Below are positions 32,798-41,864 of a stretch of DNA of 47,151 nucleotides, in pieces. Under the pieces are notes generated by a model that saw only the letters and a list, made by a program, of their open reading frames with translations, made no database searches and had not been told where the DNA came from. The stretch covers positions 1 through 47,151 of the forward strand of contig JACPWF010000033.1 of NCBI GenBank assembly GCA_016197155.1, in the 5' to 3' direction. The number at the start of each line of letters is the position of its first letter. Position 1 is the stretch's first letter. The stretch comes from Candidatus Omnitrophota bacterium (GTDB taxonomy: Bacteria; Omnitrophota; Gorgyraeia; 2-02-FULL-51-18). Position numbers and translations under genes: made by a program.

Positions 32798-34644
32798 GCG
32801 TTCTGCCTCCGGATGCGTTTTCTCTGAAGCGAGTCGAGCGCTTTTTTACGCAAACGGATGTTTTTCGGCGTGACCTCGACGAGCTCGTCGGGACCGATGT
32901 ATTCAATGGCCAGCTCCAGCGACATCTCGCGCGGCGGGACAAGCACGATCGCCTCATCGGATCCCGACGAGCGCATGTTCGTGAGTTTTTTTGTTTTGCA
33001 GGGAGACAGGTCCAGATCCTCGCCGCGGGCATTTTCGCCGATGATCATTCCCTGATACACCTCGACGCCGGGGCCGATAAAAAGTTCGCCGCGCTCCTGG
33101 GCGTTGGACAGACCATAACCGTTTGAGGCGCCGGATTCGCTGGCGATGAGCGAGCCGTGAGGCGCGACGGCGGGCGTCTGGTCCATCATGGGTTTGTATT
33201 CCTCAAAAACGTGATGAACGATCGCGGTGCCGCGGGTTTTTGTCATGAGGGCGCCCTTTAGTCCAATCACGCCGCGCGTGGAAATCTGGTATTCCAAATG
33301 CAGTTCTCCCGCCCCCGGCTGTCCCGCGGGCAGAGGCGCCTGAGACATGTTTTTCAAAACACCGCGGCGCTTCCCGATCTCCTCGATCACGGTGCCCTGG
33401 TAGCCGGCCGGCACGTCGACGATCAAAAATTCGAACGGCTCGTGTTTGGCGCCGTTTATTTCGCGAAGGATCACCTCGGGCTGGGAGACCTGGAGCTCAA
33501 AACCTTCGCGCCGCATCGTCTCGATCAGGATCGCCAGATGCAGTTCGCCGCGCCCGGCCACTAAAAAGGTGTCGGGACTGTCGGTTTCGGTCACGCGCAG
33601 GGAGACGTTCGTCTCCAGTTCTTTAAATAATCTGTCCCGGATCACGCGCGAGGTGACGTATTTTCCCTCGCGCCCGGCAAAGGGGCTCGTGTTCACGCCG
33701 AACGTCATCTGCACGGTCGGCTCGTCGATTACCGGCGGCGGCAGGGGGTTGGGGCGATTGGGGTCGGTGATCGTGTCGCCGATGCCGATACTTTCAAAAC
33801 CCGCGACGGCCACGATGTCCCCGGCCTCGGCGTTTTCGATTTCCACGCGCTCGAGGCCTTCATAACTCAGAAGGCTCGTCACCTTCGCGGTCACGAGGCT
33901 CCCGTCGCGGCGCGAAAGCGCGGCCGCATCATTTTTTTTGAGGGATCCCGCCGAAATTTTTCCGATCCCCATTTTTCCTTTATAAGAATCCTGAAAGAGG
34001 GCCAGCACCAGAATCTGAAGGGGCGCGGCCAAATCCACGGTGGGCTTGGGAATTTTTTCGAGGATCACGTCCAAAAGCGGAAGGATGTTGTCGGACGGAT
34101 GCGCCAGGTCGAGCGTGGCCGTGCCGAGGGTCGCCGATGTGTAAACAATGGGGAAATCCAGCTGACCCTCGCTCGCGTTGAGTTCGCAGAAAAGGTCGAA
34201 CGTCCGGTTGACCACGTCCTGGATCTGCGAGTCGATTCGATCGATTTTATTGATCACCACAATCACCTTGTGCCCCAGCTCCAGCGCCTTTCTCAGGACA
34301 AAACGCGTCTGGGGCATCGGGCCGTCCTTGGCATCGATCACCAGAAGCACCCCCTCCACCATGCGAAGGGTCCGCTCGACCTCGCCGCCAAAATCCGCGT
34401 GGCCCGGCGTGTCGACGATGTTGATCTTTGTGTCTTTGTAAATGACGCTCGCGTTCTTCGCGCGGATCGTGATGCCGCGCTCGCGCTCAAGGTCCATCGA
34501 ATCCATGATCCGCTCGCCCATTTCCTGAATGTTGCGGTGGACGCGCGTCTGGCGCAGGATCGCGTCCACGAGCGTGGTCTTCCCGTGGTCCACGTGGGCG
34601 ACGATGGCGATATTCCGAATGTCTTTCTGCGGCATAGGCGTCAT
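32794..34644 (-). CDS. typA: Ribosome-associated GTPase TypA/BipA
   Basis: The 616-aa translational GTPase has the complete G-domain set: AHVDHGKTT (G1), RGITI (G2), [12 protein letters not shown] (G3), NKIDR (G4), followed by EF-G-like domains II, III and V and the BipA-specific C-terminal domain ending LRKKALDSL. It supports ribosome assembly and stress adaptation. An alternative ATG lies at 34635. The gene is divergent from dusB with a gap of only about 20 bp. Confidence 0.95.
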   Translation of the reverse strand: MTPMPQKDIRNIAIVAHVDHGKTTLVDAILRQTRVHRNIQEMGERIMDSMDLERERGITIRAKNASVIYKDTKINIVDTPGHADFGGEVERTLRMVEGVLLVIDAKDGPMPQTRFVLRKALELGHKVIVVINKIDRIDSQIQDVVNRTFDLFCELNASEGQLDFPIVYTSATLGTATLDLAHPSDNILPLLDVILEKIPKPTVDLAAPLQILVLALFQDSYKGKMGIGKISAGSLKKNDAAALSRRDGSLVTAKVTSLLSYEGLERVEIENAEAGDIVAVAGFESIGIGDTITDPNRPNPLPPPVIDEPTVQMTFGVNTSPFAGREGKYVTSRVIRDRLFKELETNVSLRVTETDSPDTFLVAGRGELHLAILIETMRREGFELQVSQPEVILREINGAKHEPFEFLIVDVPAGYQGTVIEEIGKRRGVLKNMSQAPLPAGQPGAGELHLEYQISTRGVIGLKGALMTKTRGTAIVHHVFEEYKPMMDQTPAVAPHGSLIASESGASNGYGLSNAQERGELFIGPGVEVYQGMIIGENARGEDLDLSPCKTKKLTNMRSSGSDEAIVLVPPREMSLELAIEYIGPDELVEVTPKNIRLRKKALDSLQRKRIRRQNA

Positions 34645-34664
34645 ATGATATGATAATTTCCCTT

Positions 34665-35636
34665 ATGTTAAAACTTAAAAATCTTCATCTTCGAAGCGGC
34701 GTCATCCAGTCCCCGATGGCCGGCTGTACGGACCTGGCGTACCGTCTTCTCTCGCGTTCCTACGGAATGGAGTTCTGTTTTTTGGAAATGGTTTCCGCCG
34801 AGTCGCTCGTGCGCGACCATTCCGGCGCGAGAGATCTCATGGAAACCACTCCCGAAGACAGGCCGCTCGGGGCCCAACTCGTCGGCTGCCGCCCTGAGGC
34901 CATGGGTGAAGCGGCGAAAATCGTCGAGGACATGGGCTTTGACCTTCTCGATTTAAATCTTGGCTGTCCCGTGCCGAAGGTCGCGGGAAACGGGGCCGGC
35001 TCAGCGCTCCTGGCCGAGCCCGACAAGGCGCGCGCGATCTTCGCGGCCGTCGTCAAAGCGGTGAAAAAAATCCCCGTCACCGTCAAAATGCGTCTCGGTG
35101 TTCAAGACGCTTCCGGTGAGGAGGCCGTGAGAACGGCCCGCATCGCCGAAGCCTGCGGCGTTGACGCGGTCACGGTCCACGGGAGGACGCGCGTCCAGGG
35201 CTACTCCGGCGTCGCCGATTACCAGGCCATCGGAAAAGTGAAGGCCGCCGTCAAGATCCCGGTGATCGGAAACGGTGACGTCGTTTCGGCGGCCGACGCG
35301 CGGCGCCTCCGGGAGATCTCATCCTGCGACGGCGTCATGATCGGCCGGGGCGGCCTGGGCAATCCGTGGATTTTTAAAAATATTGAAAAAACGCTCTCGG
35401 GGAACGGGGAATCCGACGAACCTTCGTTCGAAGAAAAAAAATCCGCGCTTCTGAGGCACTTTGAGCTGGAGCTCGAGTACCGCGAGGGAAAAACCGCGCT
35501 CCTCTACATGCGCCGCATCGCCTGCTGGTATTTCAAAAATATCCCCGGCGTGAACGAATTCAGAACCGCGATCAACACCTGCCTGTCCGTCCCGGACATG
35601 CGCGGGCTCATTCAAAATTTTAATCCGCTATCTTGA
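34665..35636 (+). CDS. dusB: tRNA-dihydrouridine synthase, DusB-type
   Basis: The 323-aa flavoenzyme reduces uridines in the D loop of tRNA. It shows the FMN-binding N-terminus SPMAGCTDLAYR, the catalytic cysteine in LNLGCPVPKVAGNGAGS, the phosphate site VHGRTRVQGYSG and the tail GVMIGRGGLGNPWIF. ATG 34665 gives the family N-terminus (MLKLKNLHLRSGVIQSPM). An in-frame ATG at 34650 overlaps a -10-like TATGAT box. Its end overlaps greA by 9 bp on the opposite strand. Confidence 0.93.
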   Translation: MLKLKNLHLRSGVIQSPMAGCTDLAYRLLSRSYGMEFCFLEMVSAESLVRDHSGARDLMETTPEDRPLGAQLVGCRPEAMGEAAKIVEDMGFDLLDLNLGCPVPKVAGNGAGSALLAEPDKARAIFAAVVKAVKKIPVTVKMRLGVQDASGEEAVRTARIAEACGVDAVTVHGRTRVQGYSGVADYQAIGKVKAAVKIPVIGNGDVVSAADARRLREISSCDGVMIGRGGLGNPWIFKNIEKTLSGNGESDEPSFEEKKSALLRHFELELEYREGKTALLYMRRIACWYFKNIPGVNEFRTAINTCLSVPDMRGLIQNFNPLS

Positions 35637-36101
35637 AATTTTTAAAACCTTGTACTTGAGCGTTCCGGCGGGAATTTTGATCTCGGTCGTGTCGCCGACC
35701 CTGAGGCCGAGCAGGCCCTTGGCGATGGGCGACGTGACGGAAATTTTATTCTCATCAAAGTCCGCCTCGTCCTGCGCGACGAGCGTGTAGGCGAGCTCTT
35801 CGCCGCTCTTCAGATCCTTCAATAAAACCGTCGCGCCGATCAGCGCCTGGTCTTTGGCGATCTTCGTCTCGTCGATGATTTGGACATGCACCAGTTTTTC
35901 CTCGATGTCCGCGATCTTCCTTTCGTTGTGGGCCTGGCTGTTTTTGGCGGCGTCGTATTCGGCGTTTTCCTTCAGGTCCCCGAAGGCCCGCGCGTGCGCG
36001 ATCTCTTCGGCGATCTTCCGGCGCTTGGCGGTTTTTAAAAATTCAAGCTCCTTCACGAGCTTGTCATAACCCTCGCGGGTCATGGGAATTTTGTCGCTCA
36101 T
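35628..36101 (-). CDS. greA: Transcription elongation factor GreA
   Basis: The 157-aa protein has the N-terminal coiled-coil (about 1-75) with the acidic tip DLKENAEYDAAK, which reaches into the RNA polymerase channel and stimulates RNA cleavage, and the C-terminal FKBP-like domain (SPIAKGLLGLRVGDTTEI). Length is normal. GAGGGA precedes the ATG. A promoter lies in the end of the upstream flavoprotein gene. Confidence 0.96.
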   Translation of the reverse strand: MSDKIPMTREGYDKLVKELEFLKTAKRRKIAEEIAHARAFGDLKENAEYDAAKNSQAHNERKIADIEEKLVHVQIIDETKIAKDQALIGATVLLKDLKSGEELAYTLVAQDEADFDENKISVTSPIAKGLLGLRVGDTTEIKIPAGTLKYKVLKISR

Positions 36102-36116
36102 CCGTCCCTCTTCGGT

Positions 36117-37361
36117 TTAAAGGGAATTATACCACACGCGTGAATCCCTCCCAAAACGCGCCGCCGCGGATCCCGCGATCCGGCCGGTGGACCAGGCCCA
36201 TTGGAAATTAAATCCGCCGATGCGTCCGTCCGCGTCCAGGATCTCCCCCGCAAAATAAAGTCCCGGCACCAGACGCGACTCCATCGTGGACACGCGCACC
36301 TGGCCGAGCGCCACGCCGCCCGCCGTCACTTCGGCTTTTTTGTAGCCCACGACCCCCGAAACCGGAAGCGGCCAATTTAAAAGCGCGTGCGTCACCTGTC
36401 CCGAATTTTTGGAACCGGTTTTTTTTAAAAAAATTTCCGCGAAGCGTTCGGGCAAACTCCCCTCTTCGGTCAAAACGGTTTTCAGCTGTTTTCGGGGATG
36501 ATTCCGAAGGGCGCCCTTCAATTTCTTCCCGAACGACTCCACCGTTTCTTCCGGAAGAAAATTGGCGATCACATGAAAGGGCTCTCCCCTTTGCCGCGCC
36601 AGGGCCACGTGCCGGCTCAGGTCCAAAGCGGCCGGGCCGCTGAAACCAAAATGCGTAAATAAAAATGGCCCCTTGGATTCGGCCTCTTTTTTTCCATTTT
36701 TAAAAAAGGACAGGCGCGCCTCAAAGGCGATGCCGCTTAAGGTTTTCCAGTCCTCGTCGTCGGTGGTGAGCGGCGTGAGCGAAGGAGCGGTCTCGGTCAC
36801 CAAGTGGCCAAAACTTTTCGCGATCGCCAGTCCCGTTCCGTCACTGCCGGTTTCGGGATAGGAAAGCCCGCCGGTCGCCAGGATCACTTTTCGCGCGGCG
36901 AGAGTTTCATTTTCCCCCAAATAAAAAATGCCGTCTTCAAAACGGATGCGGGAAATTTTTAAACCCGTTCTCAATTCCACCCCGAGCCGCCCGGTTTCCT
37001 TCACGAGCGCCTCAAGCACCGTTTTTCCCGAATGCGTCGTCGGAAAATATTTTCCCGTCGGCTCCAGCACAAGTGTCACTCCGATTTCCCGGAAAAAACC
37101 GATCGTCTCCTCCGGCGTGAAGGCCTCCAGCACGTGGCGGACAAAATGAGCGGCGCCTCCCTCGTAATCCGAGGGCCGCACCTTCACGTTCGTGACATTA
37201 CAGCGGGTCCCTCCGGAAATGAGGATCTTGGCGCCTATTTTATTCCGCGTGTCGATGAGGAGGATTTTGAGGGAGGGCCCGGAGCGCGCGGCCGCGATCG
37301 CCGCCATGAGACCGGCCGCGCCCGCGCCCACCACGGCGATATCCGCAGAGTCCCCTTTCAA
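36117..37361 (-). CDS. HI0933/BaiN-family FAD-dependent oxidoreductase
   Basis: The 414-aa flavoprotein has the dinucleotide motif IAVVGAGAAGLMAAIAAARS at the N-terminus, KILISGGTRCNVTN (the family signature), and the C-terminal FAD motif AGEILDADGRIGGFNFQWAW. Members are putative flavin reductases; the substrate is unknown. I place the start at TTG 37361, 4 bp after the carboxypeptidase stop. This gives the usual length and begins just before the FAD motif. The frame stays open to 37487, but that part lies inside the neighbour and encodes unconserved sequence. The ribosome-binding site is weak. Confidence 0.85.
   Translation of the reverse strand: MKGDSADIAVVGAGAAGLMAAIAAARSGPSLKILLIDTRNKIGAKILISGGTRCNVTNVKVRPSDYEGGAAHFVRHVLEAFTPEETIGFFREIGVTLVLEPTGKYFPTTHSGKTVLEALVKETGRLGVELRTGLKISRIRFEDGIFYLGENETLAARKVILATGGLSYPETGSDGTGLAIAKSFGHLVTETAPSLTPLTTDDEDWKTLSGIAFEARLSFFKNGKKEAESKGPFLFTHFGFSGPAALDLSRHVALARQRGEPFHVIANFLPEETVESFGKKLKGALRNHPRKQLKTVLTEEGSLPERFAEIFLKKTGSKNSGQVTHALLNWPLPVSGVVGYKKAEVTAGGVALGQVRVSTMESRLVPGLYFAGEILDADGRIGGFNFQWAWSTGRIAGSAAARFGRDSRVWYNSL
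36126..36154 (-). promoter_or_regulatory. Promoter of greA
   Basis: On the minus strand TTGGGA (36154-36149), a 17-bp spacer and TATAAT (36131-36126) form a promoter inside the last codons of the HI0933-like gene. A start near 36119 leaves a leader of about 18 nt that still holds the ribosome-binding site. Confidence 0.6.
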
Positions 37362-37365
37362 TTTT

Positions 37366-38172
37366 TTATCGTCGGGACTGAAGCGCGAGTCCCAGAATGG
37401 CGAGCCATTTGATGTCCATCCAGGGTTTTTGGGAACTGAGCATGGCGAAGGTGATGCGCTTATCGGCGGAATAATCCGTTCCGACAAAGGTGTGGCGCGA
37501 GGCGAATGTCCATCCGGTCTTGCCCTTCACGAACCGCGGCATCCGCCAGAGCATTTTGTTGTGATTGCGGATCAAAATGGGTTTGCGGTCGCTCCCCGTG
37601 ATGACCGCGGTGGGGATCCCCAAAATCCGGTCGACGCGGGCGTCGCGGATCGCCTGGCACATGAGACGCGAAAGGTCGTACGCGGTCGTGACCTGCCTGG
37701 CGTGTTTGTCCGTGAGACCGGTCGCGTTCACAAAATAAGTGTCGTTCATTCCGAGGGCTTTCGCTTTTTGGTTCATGAGATTCACAAATTCTTTTTCACT
37801 GCCCGCGACGGCCTCGGCCAGCGCGATCGCCGCGTCGTTTGAGGACGAAATCAAGCACGCCGCCACGAGGTCCCCCGCGCGGTACGAGACACCCCTTGCC
37901 AAACCGGCCTTGCTGGGCGAGGTGTTGGCCGCCGAGGCGCTCACCGTCACCGGTTTATCGAGCGGCAGTCTTTCCAAAACCACCAAGACCGTCATCAGTT
38001 TCGTCGTCGAGGCCGGCGGCAGTTTGAGATGAGGGTTTTTTCCGTAAAGGATCCGGCCCGTGCGGGCGTCGAGGATGACGGCGGACTTCGCGGTGAGGCC
38101 CGGAGCGGCAAACGCCGCGGAGACGGAGAAAAAAAACATCGCGGCGAGAAAAAAAGAGAGGATTTTTCTCAC
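37366..38172 (-). CDS. D-alanyl-D-alanine carboxypeptidase (PBP5/DacF type)
   Basis: The 268-aa serine peptidase trims stem peptides of peptidoglycan in the periplasm. It has a signal peptide (cleavage near AAFAA) and the three catalytic motifs: Ser55-x-x-Lys58 (ASTTKLM), Ser110-Ser111-Asn112 (ISSSND) and Lys218-Thr219-Gly220 (KGKTGW). The C-terminal PBP5 stalk domain and membrane anchor are absent, so it is probably soluble or bound otherwise. It starts with GTG, which overlaps the stop of a 53-aa upstream frame. Confidence 0.9.
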   Translation of the reverse strand: MRKILSFFLAAMFFFSVSAAFAAPGLTAKSAVILDARTGRILYGKNPHLKLPPASTTKLMTVLVVLERLPLDKPVTVSASAANTSPSKAGLARGVSYRAGDLVAACLISSSNDAAIALAEAVAGSEKEFVNLMNQKAKALGMNDTYFVNATGLTDKHARQVTTAYDLSRLMCQAIRDARVDRILGIPTAVITGSDRKPILIRNHNKMLWRMPRFVKGKTGWTFASRHTFVGTDYSADKRITFAMLSSQKPWMDIKWLAILGLALQSRR

Positions 38173-38330
38173 GGCTCGTCCGTTTTCTTCGAAGGAACCG
38201 GGTGTTTTTTTCCCAAACGGTCGCGCGTGAAGCCTTTTTCTTTTGATTCCTCGTCTTTGACTTCGACGACGTTGTGAATGCTCATGTGCGCCTTAAATTC
38301 GAGCTTATTGAGGGAGCGGTGCGTGGTCAT
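38169..38330 (-). CDS. Small basic hydrophilic protein, 53 aa
   Basis: This frame starts with ATG at 38330 and its TGA overlaps the carboxypeptidase GTG by 4 bp (GTGA). It encodes MTTHRSLNKLEFKAHMSIHN and a Lys/Glu-rich tail ending KKTDEP. I do not recognise it. The start context has no clear Shine-Dalgarno sequence, but the coupling overlap and codon use like its neighbours argue that it is real. It lies in the gap between two divergent genes, and a -10-like TATCAT is just upstream. Confidence 0.5.
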   Translation of the reverse strand: MTTHRSLNKLEFKAHMSIHNVVEVKDEESKEKGFTRDRLGKKHPVPSKKTDEP

Positions 38331-38378
38331 TTGAATTATTTTATGATAGAATGGCGCCTATTATCCAGAGGAATCGTC

Positions 38379-38582
38379 ATGCTCGAAAAAATTTGCTCCG
38401 TCTGCGGGATCGTCGAGGGCGTGGACATTGAAACCGTGACCAATGTCCTGCCCGTTCCCGATGAGATGTTCCCCGTCCTCCTCTGCAAAAAACACAAAAA
38501 AGCGCTCCAGGACAAGTCGCTCGACATCACGATCGACAAAGCGGGCCGGCTCCGCTTTGTCATGAAAAAAAGCGCGTCCTAA
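38379..38582 (+). CDS. Small putative zinc-binding protein
   Basis: The 67-aa protein has Cys6-x2-Cys9 (ICSVCG) and Cys36-x2-His39 (LLCKKH), which could form one zinc knuckle pair. It is otherwise unrecognised. ATG 38379 has GAGG at a good distance; the frame extends further upstream only through the divergent promoter region. A TATGATAGAAT stretch about 35 bp upstream may be its -10 region. Its end overlaps livF by 4 bp, tail to tail. Confidence 0.6.
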   Translation: MLEKICSVCGIVEGVDIETVTNVLPVPDEMFPVLLCKKHKKALQDKSLDITIDKAGRLRFVMKKSAS

Positions 38583-39286
38583 CCGCCGCCCAGATACGCG
38601 CTCTGAATCGCGGGGCTCTCCCCGATCTCGCGCGCGTTGCCTTCCAAAACGATCTCGCCGATCTCCAGGACGTACGCCCGCGCGGCGATCTTGAGCGCCA
38701 TGCGCGCGTTTTGTTCCACAAGAACGATTGTTTTTCCCTGCGCGTGGACGGTCTCGATCATTTTGTAAATGGCCGACACCAGGATCGGCGCCAGGCCGAG
38801 CGACGGTTCATCGAGCAGTAAAACCGACGGCCGCGACATGAGCCCGCGCGCGATCGCCAGCATCTGCTGTTCGCCGCCGGAGAGCGTGCCCGCTTTTTGT
38901 TTCAGGCGTTTTTTGAGGACGGGAAATATTTCAAATAGGGCCTCCATGTCCTTTCGCGTTTCGGACGAGTCCCCGCGCACAAACGCCCCGAGCTCGAGAT
39001 TTTCGAGCACGTTCAGCCGCTGAAAAATTTTCCGCCCCTCCGGCACGTGCGCCACGCCCATCCGCACGATCGCCTCCGGCGAAGCGGACGAGATTGATTT
39101 GTCCCGGAACAAGATCTCCCCCGCCGTCGGGCGGATGAGGCCGGAGATCGTTTTCAGGATCGTGGTCTTGCCGGCGCCGTTGGCGCCCAGGATCGCGACG
39201 ATCTCGCCCTCTTTCACGGCGAATGAAACGCCTTTCAGGCATTCGACCTTGCCGTACCGCGTGTAAACGTGTCTCAGCTTGAGCAC
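38579..39286 (-). CDS. livF: Branched-chain amino acid ABC transporter ATPase LivF
   Basis: The 235-aa ATPase has Walker A GANGAGKT (34-41), the signature LSGGEQQ (135-141) and Walker B LLLDEPSLGL (156-165). The C-terminus YVLEIGEIVLEGNA is typical of LivF. It pairs with LivG. The GTG start lies one base after the livG stop. This is the last gene of the liv operon. Confidence 0.93.
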   Translation of the reverse strand: MLKLRHVYTRYGKVECLKGVSFAVKEGEIVAILGANGAGKTTILKTISGLIRPTAGEILFRDKSISSASPEAIVRMGVAHVPEGRKIFQRLNVLENLELGAFVRGDSSETRKDMEALFEIFPVLKKRLKQKAGTLSGGEQQMLAIARGLMSRPSVLLLDEPSLGLAPILVSAIYKMIETVHAQGKTIVLVEQNARMALKIAARAYVLEIGEIVLEGNAREIGESPAIQSAYLGGG

Positions 39287-39287
39287 C

Positions 39288-40052
39288 CTAGGCCTCTCCC
39301 AGATAAGCCTGAATGACGCGCGGGTTCGCTTGAATGGCCTCGGGCAGGCCCTCGGCGATTTTGGCGCCCTCGTCCATCACGACCACGCGGTCCGAAAGCG
39401 GCATCACCACTTTCATGTCGTGCTCGATGACCAAAACCGCGATCTGGCGGGCGCGGATTTTTCGGACCAAAGAAATGATCTCCTCTTTTTCGCGGGCATT
39501 CATGCCGGCCACCGGCTCATCGAGCAGTAAAAGTTTGGGGCCGGCGGCCAGGGCCCGCGCGATCTCCAAACGCTTTTGACTGCCGTAGGGAAGATTCGCG
39601 GCGATCTCGTTGGCCTGTTTCTCGAGGCCCATGAATCCGAGAAGCTCGATGCTTTGGGTGAAAATTTTCTTCTCCTCCACGCGGAAACGCCGCGTGCGGA
39701 AGAGCGCGTCCCAGAGCCCTGCGCGCGTGCGCGCGTGAAAACCGATCGCGACGTTTTCGATGAGCGTCATGTTTTTGAAAATTCTCAAATTCTGAAACGT
39801 GCGCGAAAGCCCCGCGGCCGAAATGCGGTGCGGGGCAAGACGATGAAGCGGAAATTTTCCGTCGCGGAAAAGGATCTCGCCCGAATCCACCGGCAAAAGG
39901 CCGGTGAGGCAGTTAAAAAAGGAGGTCTTGCCCGCGCCGTTGGGTCCGATGAGGCCCACGATCTCGCCCTCATTCATTGAAAAATGGATTTTTTTGAGCG
40001 CGGCCACCCCGCCGAAATTTTTGGAGACCGACCTCACCTCAAGAAGCGCCAT
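39288..40052 (-). CDS. livG: Branched-chain amino acid ABC transporter ATPase LivG
   Basis: The 254-aa ATPase has Walker A GPNGAGKT (36-43), the LivG-specific signature LPYGSQKRLEIARAL, and Walker B LLLLDEPVAGM. LivG differs from LivF by this YGxQ signature and by its longer helical domain. It overlaps the end of livM by 14 bp. Confidence 0.93.
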   Translation of the reverse strand: MALLEVRSVSKNFGGVAALKKIHFSMNEGEIVGLIGPNGAGKTSFFNCLTGLLPVDSGEILFRDGKFPLHRLAPHRISAAGLSRTFQNLRIFKNMTLIENVAIGFHARTRAGLWDALFRTRRFRVEEKKIFTQSIELLGFMGLEKQANEIAANLPYGSQKRLEIARALAAGPKLLLLDEPVAGMNAREKEEIISLVRKIRARQIAVLVIEHDMKVVMPLSDRVVVMDEGAKIAEGLPEAIQANPRVIQAYLGEA

Positions 40053-40950
40053 CGTCGCCCTCCCGCCGCCGCGGAGCCAGCTCCCGCCGGATGATCGGGC
40101 TTCCCAAGATTCCCTGGGGCCTGAAGATCATCATGAGGATCATGATGAGCCCGAAAAGAAGCATCCGGTAGGCGGCAAAACCCCTGAGGAGTTCCGGCAG
40201 GACCCCCAGCGCCGCCGCGCCCAGCGCCGCGCCCCAGATATTCCCCATGCCGCCCAGCACCACCATCGCGAGGATCAAAACCGAGAGCACAAAATCAAAA
40301 CTGTCGGGCGTCACGATCGTTTGTTTGGCGGCAAACACCGCGCCCGCCACGCCGGCGATGAACGCGCTCAGGCCAAACGCGACGAGTTTCACCCGAAGCA
40401 CCGGCACGCCCATGCAGGAGGCGGCCAGCTCGTCTTCGCGGATGGCCACCAGCGCCCGGCCGATTTTGGAATCGCTCATCCGGAATAAAAAAAATGCCGT
40501 CACGAGAACGAGGGCAAAAACGAGGAAAAAATACGGCGCCGGATCCACGGAAAAACGGATCCAGAAAAATCGCGGGCGTTCGATGCCCAAAAGCCCGTTG
40601 GGCCCGCCGGTCCAGGCGTCGAGATTATTGAGCGCGATGCGGACGATCTCCCCAAAACCGAGGGTGGTGATCGCCAGATAGTCCCCGCGCACGCGGATCG
40701 ACGGCAGGCCGATCAAAAACCCGAAAACCATCGCCGCGACGCCCGCCAGCGGCAGGCCGATCCAAAAAGGACAATGCGCGTGGAGATTCGCGAGGGCATA
40801 GGTGTAGGCGCCGATCGCAAAAAACGCCGCGTAACCGAGATTCAAAAGCCCCGTGAAACCGACGGCGACGTTGAGCCCCATCGCGAGGATCATGTAAATC
40901 CCCACACCGGTCAAAAGGTCCAGGGTGTAGGCATTGAGGAAGGATTTCAA
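40039..40950 (-). CDS. livM: Branched-chain amino acid ABC transporter permease LivM
   Basis: The 303-aa permease has eight or more helices with the LivM motifs NLGYAAFFAIGAYTYAL and RGDYLAITTLGFGEIVRI, and the coupling helix ALVAIREDELAASCMGV. I place the start at TTG 40950, overlapping the livH stop (TTGA), with GGAA upstream. The frame is open back to 41040, but this would encode a 30-residue hydrophilic extension inside livH. Confidence 0.9.
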   Translation of the reverse strand: MKSFLNAYTLDLLTGVGIYMILAMGLNVAVGFTGLLNLGYAAFFAIGAYTYALANLHAHCPFWIGLPLAGVAAMVFGFLIGLPSIRVRGDYLAITTLGFGEIVRIALNNLDAWTGGPNGLLGIERPRFFWIRFSVDPAPYFFLVFALVLVTAFFLFRMSDSKIGRALVAIREDELAASCMGVPVLRVKLVAFGLSAFIAGVAGAVFAAKQTIVTPDSFDFVLSVLILAMVVLGGMGNIWGAALGAAALGVLPELLRGFAAYRMLLFGLIMILMMIFRPQGILGSPIIRRELAPRRREGDDGAS

Positions 40951-41864
40951 ACTTTTTCCGGAATGTTTTCCCCCAAAATTCCCGAGGGTTTGAAAATGAG
41001 GACGACCACGAGCAGGACAAACGCGAACACGTCTTTCCAACCCGACGAAATATAACCCGCGCCGAGCCCCTCAAAAACGCCGAGCAGGACCCCGCCGATC
41101 ATCGCACCCGGGATACTGCCGATGCCGCCGAAAACCGCCGCGGTGAAGGCCTTGAGCCCGGCGAGGTACCCGTCATGAAAATTGACGCTCTCGTAATTCA
41201 GGCTGAAAAGGACCCCCGCCACCGCCGCGAGGCCCGAGCCCATCACGAATGTCGCGCGCACCACGCGCGTCACCGAGATCCCCATGAGCGAGGCGGCCTC
41301 GGCGTTCTCGGCGCAGGCGCGCATGGCCTTTCCCATTTTCGTGTTTTTCACGAAGCCCGTCAGAAAAATCATGAGCGACACGGACACCGCCAAGATGACC
41401 GCCTGCATGAGCGAAAAAGAAATGGGCCCGATGAAAAAAAGCCGGTCGGGCAGAACGGGCGGCAGGCCCTGCTCTTTCGAGCCGTAGATCAGCATCACCG
41501 CGTTTTGGAGGAAAAAAGAAACGCCGATCGAGGTGATGAGGGCCGTGAGTTTCGGCGAACCGCGCAAGGGACGGTACGCGACGCGCTCGACGAAGGCCCC
41601 GAGCGCGGCACAGCCCGTGATCGAAAAGACAAACATGAGCGTCAAAACCAAAACCACGGGCGCGTGCGCGAAGAGCGCGGTCAAAAAAACCGCCGCGGTG
41701 ATCGCCAGATACCCGCCGACCATGAACACCTCGCCGTGGGCGAAATTGATGAGCTGGAGAACGCCGTACACCATCGTGTAACCCAGCGCGATGAGCGCGT
41801 ACACCATGCCGATGCCCAGCCCATTCAAAAGCTGCTGCAAAAAAAGGGCGAGCGAAGGGTTCAA
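40947..41864 (-). CDS. livH: Branched-chain amino acid ABC transporter permease LivH
   Basis: The 305-aa permease starts LFLQQLLNGLGIGMVYALIA, with the LivH motifs LINFAHGEVFMVGGYL and GKAMRACAENAEAASLMGI (coupling helix). AFTAAVFGGIGSIPGAMIGG is the conserved C-terminal stretch. It overlaps livK by 4 bp and livM by 4 bp. Confidence 0.93.
   Translation of the reverse strand: MNPSLALFLQQLLNGLGIGMVYALIALGYTMVYGVLQLINFAHGEVFMVGGYLAITAAVFLTALFAHAPVVLVLTLMFVFSITGCAALGAFVERVAYRPLRGSPKLTALITSIGVSFFLQNAVMLIYGSKEQGLPPVLPDRLFFIGPISFSLMQAVILAVSVSLMIFLTGFVKNTKMGKAMRACAENAEAASLMGISVTRVVRATFVMGSGLAAVAGVLFSLNYESVNFHDGYLAGLKAFTAAVFGGIGSIPGAMIGGVLLGVFEGLGAGYISSGWKDVFAFVLLVVVLIFKPSGILGENIPEKV

Noticed and set aside
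36117-37487. Longer start at 37487 for the HI0933-like protein
   Set aside because: The extra 42 residues overlap the carboxypeptidase gene by about 120 bp and look like a shadow of it; family proteins begin close to the FAD motif.
38169-38330. Match to the chlamydial/verrucomicrobial small basic protein family
   Set aside because: Size and charge are similar, but I cannot align the conserved RNVLKR-type core, so the name is not given.
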